Notes under the pieces: model-generated
Database searches by the model: none
What the model saw: only the letters and a program-made list of their open reading frames with translations
What the model was told of the DNA's origin: nothing
Shown: piece by piece, positions 6,034 to 6,046 of the stretch
Position numbering within the stretch: position 1 is the stretch's first letter
Layout of the letters: the number at the start of each line of letters is the position of its first letter
Position numbers and translations under genes: made by a program
Source: Desulfobacterales bacterium
Lineage (GTDB): Bacteria; Desulfobacterota; Desulfobacteria; Desulfobacterales; JAHIVH01
DNA length: 6,046 bases
Assembly (NCBI GenBank): GCA_020056645.1
Contig: JAGVHJ010000197.1
Coordinates: 1-6,046 of the forward strand
Reading direction: 5' to 3'

Positions 6034-6046
6034 CTCGAAAACTTGC

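Overview
The window carries one plus-strand gene cluster for the methylmalonyl-CoA branch of propionate metabolism, followed by a convergent minus-strand tRNA pair. I infer an anaerobic bacterium of the Desulfobacterota (sulfate-reducer-like deltaproteobacterial) type. The reasons are the GC-rich but not extreme coding sequence, the combination of epimerase, MeaB, a 12S-type carboxyltransferase and a 5S-biotin fusion in one run, and the absence of a biotin carboxylase or membrane pump beside them. This placement comes from gene content and recalled family resemblance, not from a database search.

Layout: positions 1-77 may hold the last 24 codons of an upstream gene. Positions 78-253 are AT-rich leader with no recognisable gene. 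Next come methylmalonyl-CoA epimerase (254-658), the mutase chaperone GTPase MeaB (683-1675), an AT-rich gap of 116 bases, a 12S/MmdA-type CoA-ester carboxyltransferase (1792-3345), a 71-residue MmdE/OadG-tail-like protein (3378-3593), and a 672-residue 5S/OadA-type carboxyltransferase carrying its own C-terminal biotin domain (3635-5653). A strong A-stem-T hairpin terminator (5687-5728) closes the cluster. On the other strand, tRNA-Lys(TTT) and tRNA-Glu(TTC) run toward it and end in their own hairpin terminator (5792-5823).

How it works together: the two carboxyltransferases could pass a carboxyl group on biotin between oxaloacetate/pyruvate and propionyl-CoA/methylmalonyl-CoA, as in the Propionibacterium transcarboxylase (12S, 5S and 1.3S subunits, here with 5S and 1.3S fused). 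The epimerase interconverts the (S)- and (R)-methylmalonyl-CoA isomers. MeaB protects and loads the B12-dependent mutase that connects (R)-methylmalonyl-CoA to succinyl-CoA. The mutase itself is not in the window. The small protein between the two carboxyltransferase genes is the least understood part: it resembles the soluble tail of decarboxylase-pump delta/gamma subunits but has no membrane segment. An unexpected 17-base perfect inverted repeat lies across the last codons of meaB.
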